Position numbers and translations under genes: made by a program. Positions 63,188 through 64,000 of a DNA stretch of 64,000 nucleotides are shown here, piece by piece (within the stretch, counting starts at the first letter, position 1; each line of letters opens with the position of its first letter). The DNA is from Streptomyces griseoflavus (lineage in GTDB: Bacteria > Actinomycetota > Actinomycetes > Streptomycetales > Streptomycetaceae): assembly GCF_014649995.1 (NCBI RefSeq), contig NZ_BMUC01000008.1:287097-351096 (forward strand), in the 5' to 3' direction. Under the pieces are notes generated by a model, which saw only the letters and a program-made list of their open reading frames with translations, was not told the origin of the DNA and made no database searches.

Positions 63188-64000
63188 TTACGCCTCCGCA
63201 CCGGCCTTGCGGCGGCGCACCACGAACACCGCGCTGGCGCCGGCCACGACGGCGGCACCGCCGACCAGGCCGATCATCGGCAGAGCGGAGTTCGAGCCGG
63301 TCTCGGCGAGGGTGCCGGTGACCTTGACGTTGCTGACCTTGTCGAGCTCGACCTTGCCGCCGGTCTGCGGCTTGGCGTCGTTCGGCTTACCGGCGTCGCC
63401 ACCGGCGGCCAGGATGTCGAAGAAGTAGATCCAGCCGTTCTGGTCGTCGGCGATCCAGCAGCCCTCGGCGTCCGCGTACTCGGCGAAGCCGCCGGTGAGG
63501 CCGAGCGAGTCCGGCACCTTGCCGGAGACGCTGAGCCGCAGCTGGTACGAGGTCGACTGGCCGGCACCGAGCGAGAACGCGGCGAAGGTGCCGCCCTCGC
63601 CGGCGGCGTCCGCCAGCGTCTTCCACTGCTTGGTGGCCTTGTCGAACACCTGGACGGTGATCTGGCCGGAGTAGTCCTCCTCGTCGTCCCAGCCGATGGC
63701 GGCGACGCCGATGAGCGGCTTGATGTCCTTGATCTCCTCGTCGCCGCGGTTGGAGACGTTGAACGTGAATGCCTTCCAGCCGCTGCCGGCGACGATCGTC
63801 TCGGGCAGGCCCGCGAGACCGCTCTCCAGCTCGAAGCTGAGCTCGGCCGTGCTGTTGCCCTCCTCGTCGAGGCAGAGCTCGACGGTGTCCTCGTCGTCGG
63901 CCGGGGGCTCCTCCTCCTCGGCGGGCGGGTTCTCGCCCTCGGCCGGGGGGTTCTCGCCTTCGGCGGGCGGGTTCTCGCCTTCCGCCGGGGGGTTCTCGCC
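63188..64000 (-). CDS. LAETG-anchored surface protein, C-terminal part (runs off right edge)
   Basis: Reverse frame open to the window edge, 270 residues visible. Four GENPPAE heptad repeats lead into an acidic segment (EEEEPPADDEDTVELC), a beta-rich extracellular domain of about 150 residues (AELSFELESGLAGLPETIV, TVQVFDKATKQWKTLADAAG, LGAGQSTSYQLRLSV), a linker, then LAETG, a hydrophobic stretch (ALPMIGLVGGAAVVAGASAVFVV) and RRRKAGAEA. LAXTG is the recognition motif of class E sortases in streptomycetes, so the protein is probably covalently attached to the cell wall. N-terminus not visible. Confidence 0.85.
   Translation of the reverse strand, partial: GENPPAEGENPPAEGENPPAEGENPPAEEEEPPADDEDTVELCLDEEGNSTAELSFELESGLAGLPETIVAGSGWKAFTFNVSNRGDEEIKDIKPLIGVAAIGWDDEEDYSGQITVQVFDKATKQWKTLADAAGEGGTFAAFSLGAGQSTSYQLRLSVSGKVPDSLGLTGGFAEYADAEGCWIADDQNGWIYFFDILAAGGDAGKPNDAKPQTGGKVELDKVSNVKVTGTLAETGSNSALPMIGLVGGAAVVAGASAVFVVRRRKAGAEA
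63917..64000. repeat. 21-bp tandem repeats encoding GENPPAE
   Basis: Four in-frame 21-bp units at the window edge (GGCGAGAACCC[GC]CC[GC]GC... on the minus strand) encode GENPPAE repeats; more copies may continue past 64000. Confidence 0.85.

Overview
The window is very GC-rich actinobacterial DNA. Gene content and order point to Streptomyces: WhiD and BldM developmental regulators, a GroES/GroEL1 operon under two CIRCE operators, the ECF sigma factor ShbA beside GuaB, and many GTG starts with short overlaps. No species can be named from the sequence alone. No rRNA, tRNA, CRISPR array, integrase or transposase was found.

A conserved chromosomal backbone runs through the window: tsaB-rimI-tsaD (0.5-2.8 kb), groES-groEL1 (15.5-17.6 kb), whiD, bldM, shbA, guaB and guaB3 (39-44.8 kb), and finally a ChoD-type GMC oxidoreductase (61.3-63.1 kb). 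The same order, tsaB/rimI/tsaD-groES/groEL1-whiB3-sigD-guaB2-guaB3-choD, is known from Mycobacterium tuberculosis (Rv3421c-Rv3409c). The rest can be read as insertions into this backbone.

Insertion 1 (3.1-15.3 kb) opens with a large RHS-repeat polymorphic toxin that lacks its 5' end. It ends in a HINT domain and an Ntox21-like toxin tip, and is translationally coupled to a probable immunity gene. A LacI regulator, an LCP cell-wall ligase, a class I methyltransferase and two overlapping polysaccharide-deacetylase lipoprotein genes follow. Insertion 2 (about 18.9-36.9 kb) carries a FUSC membrane protein, a FluC/CrcB fluoride-channel pair, and a urea transporter-urease-ammonium transporter operon without ureE but with a His-rich CbiX-like protein. 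It also carries two unknown proteins, a TetR/CocE pair, a chloramphenicol-phosphotransferase homologue, and an ester-cyclase-like fusion. A 43-bp exact piece of the SDR gene at its right end recurs in inverted orientation at its left end, just after the gene that follows groEL1.

From 37 to 46 kb come a divergent MOSC/LysR pair, the whiD-bldM-shbA developmental block (bldM preceded by an exact sigma-BldN-type promoter), guaB and guaB3, and a nucleotide-sugar dehydrogenase homologue without its catalytic cysteine. From 46.6 to 59.4 kb lie glpD, a serine hydrolase, and five consecutive Ser/Thr-kinase-family genes, the second of which is a pseudokinase. The window closes with a succinate-semialdehyde dehydrogenase, the GMC oxidoreductase, and the C-terminal part of an LAETG-anchored surface protein with GENPPAE repeats that runs off the right edge.

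Together the operons cover tRNA t6A modification, chaperoning, urea nitrogen use, developmental control, purine synthesis and membrane signalling. Several genes have a -10-like hexamer six to eight bases before the start codon (tsaB, lacI-type, LCP, crcB, CPT-like, LysR), which suggests leaderless transcripts.
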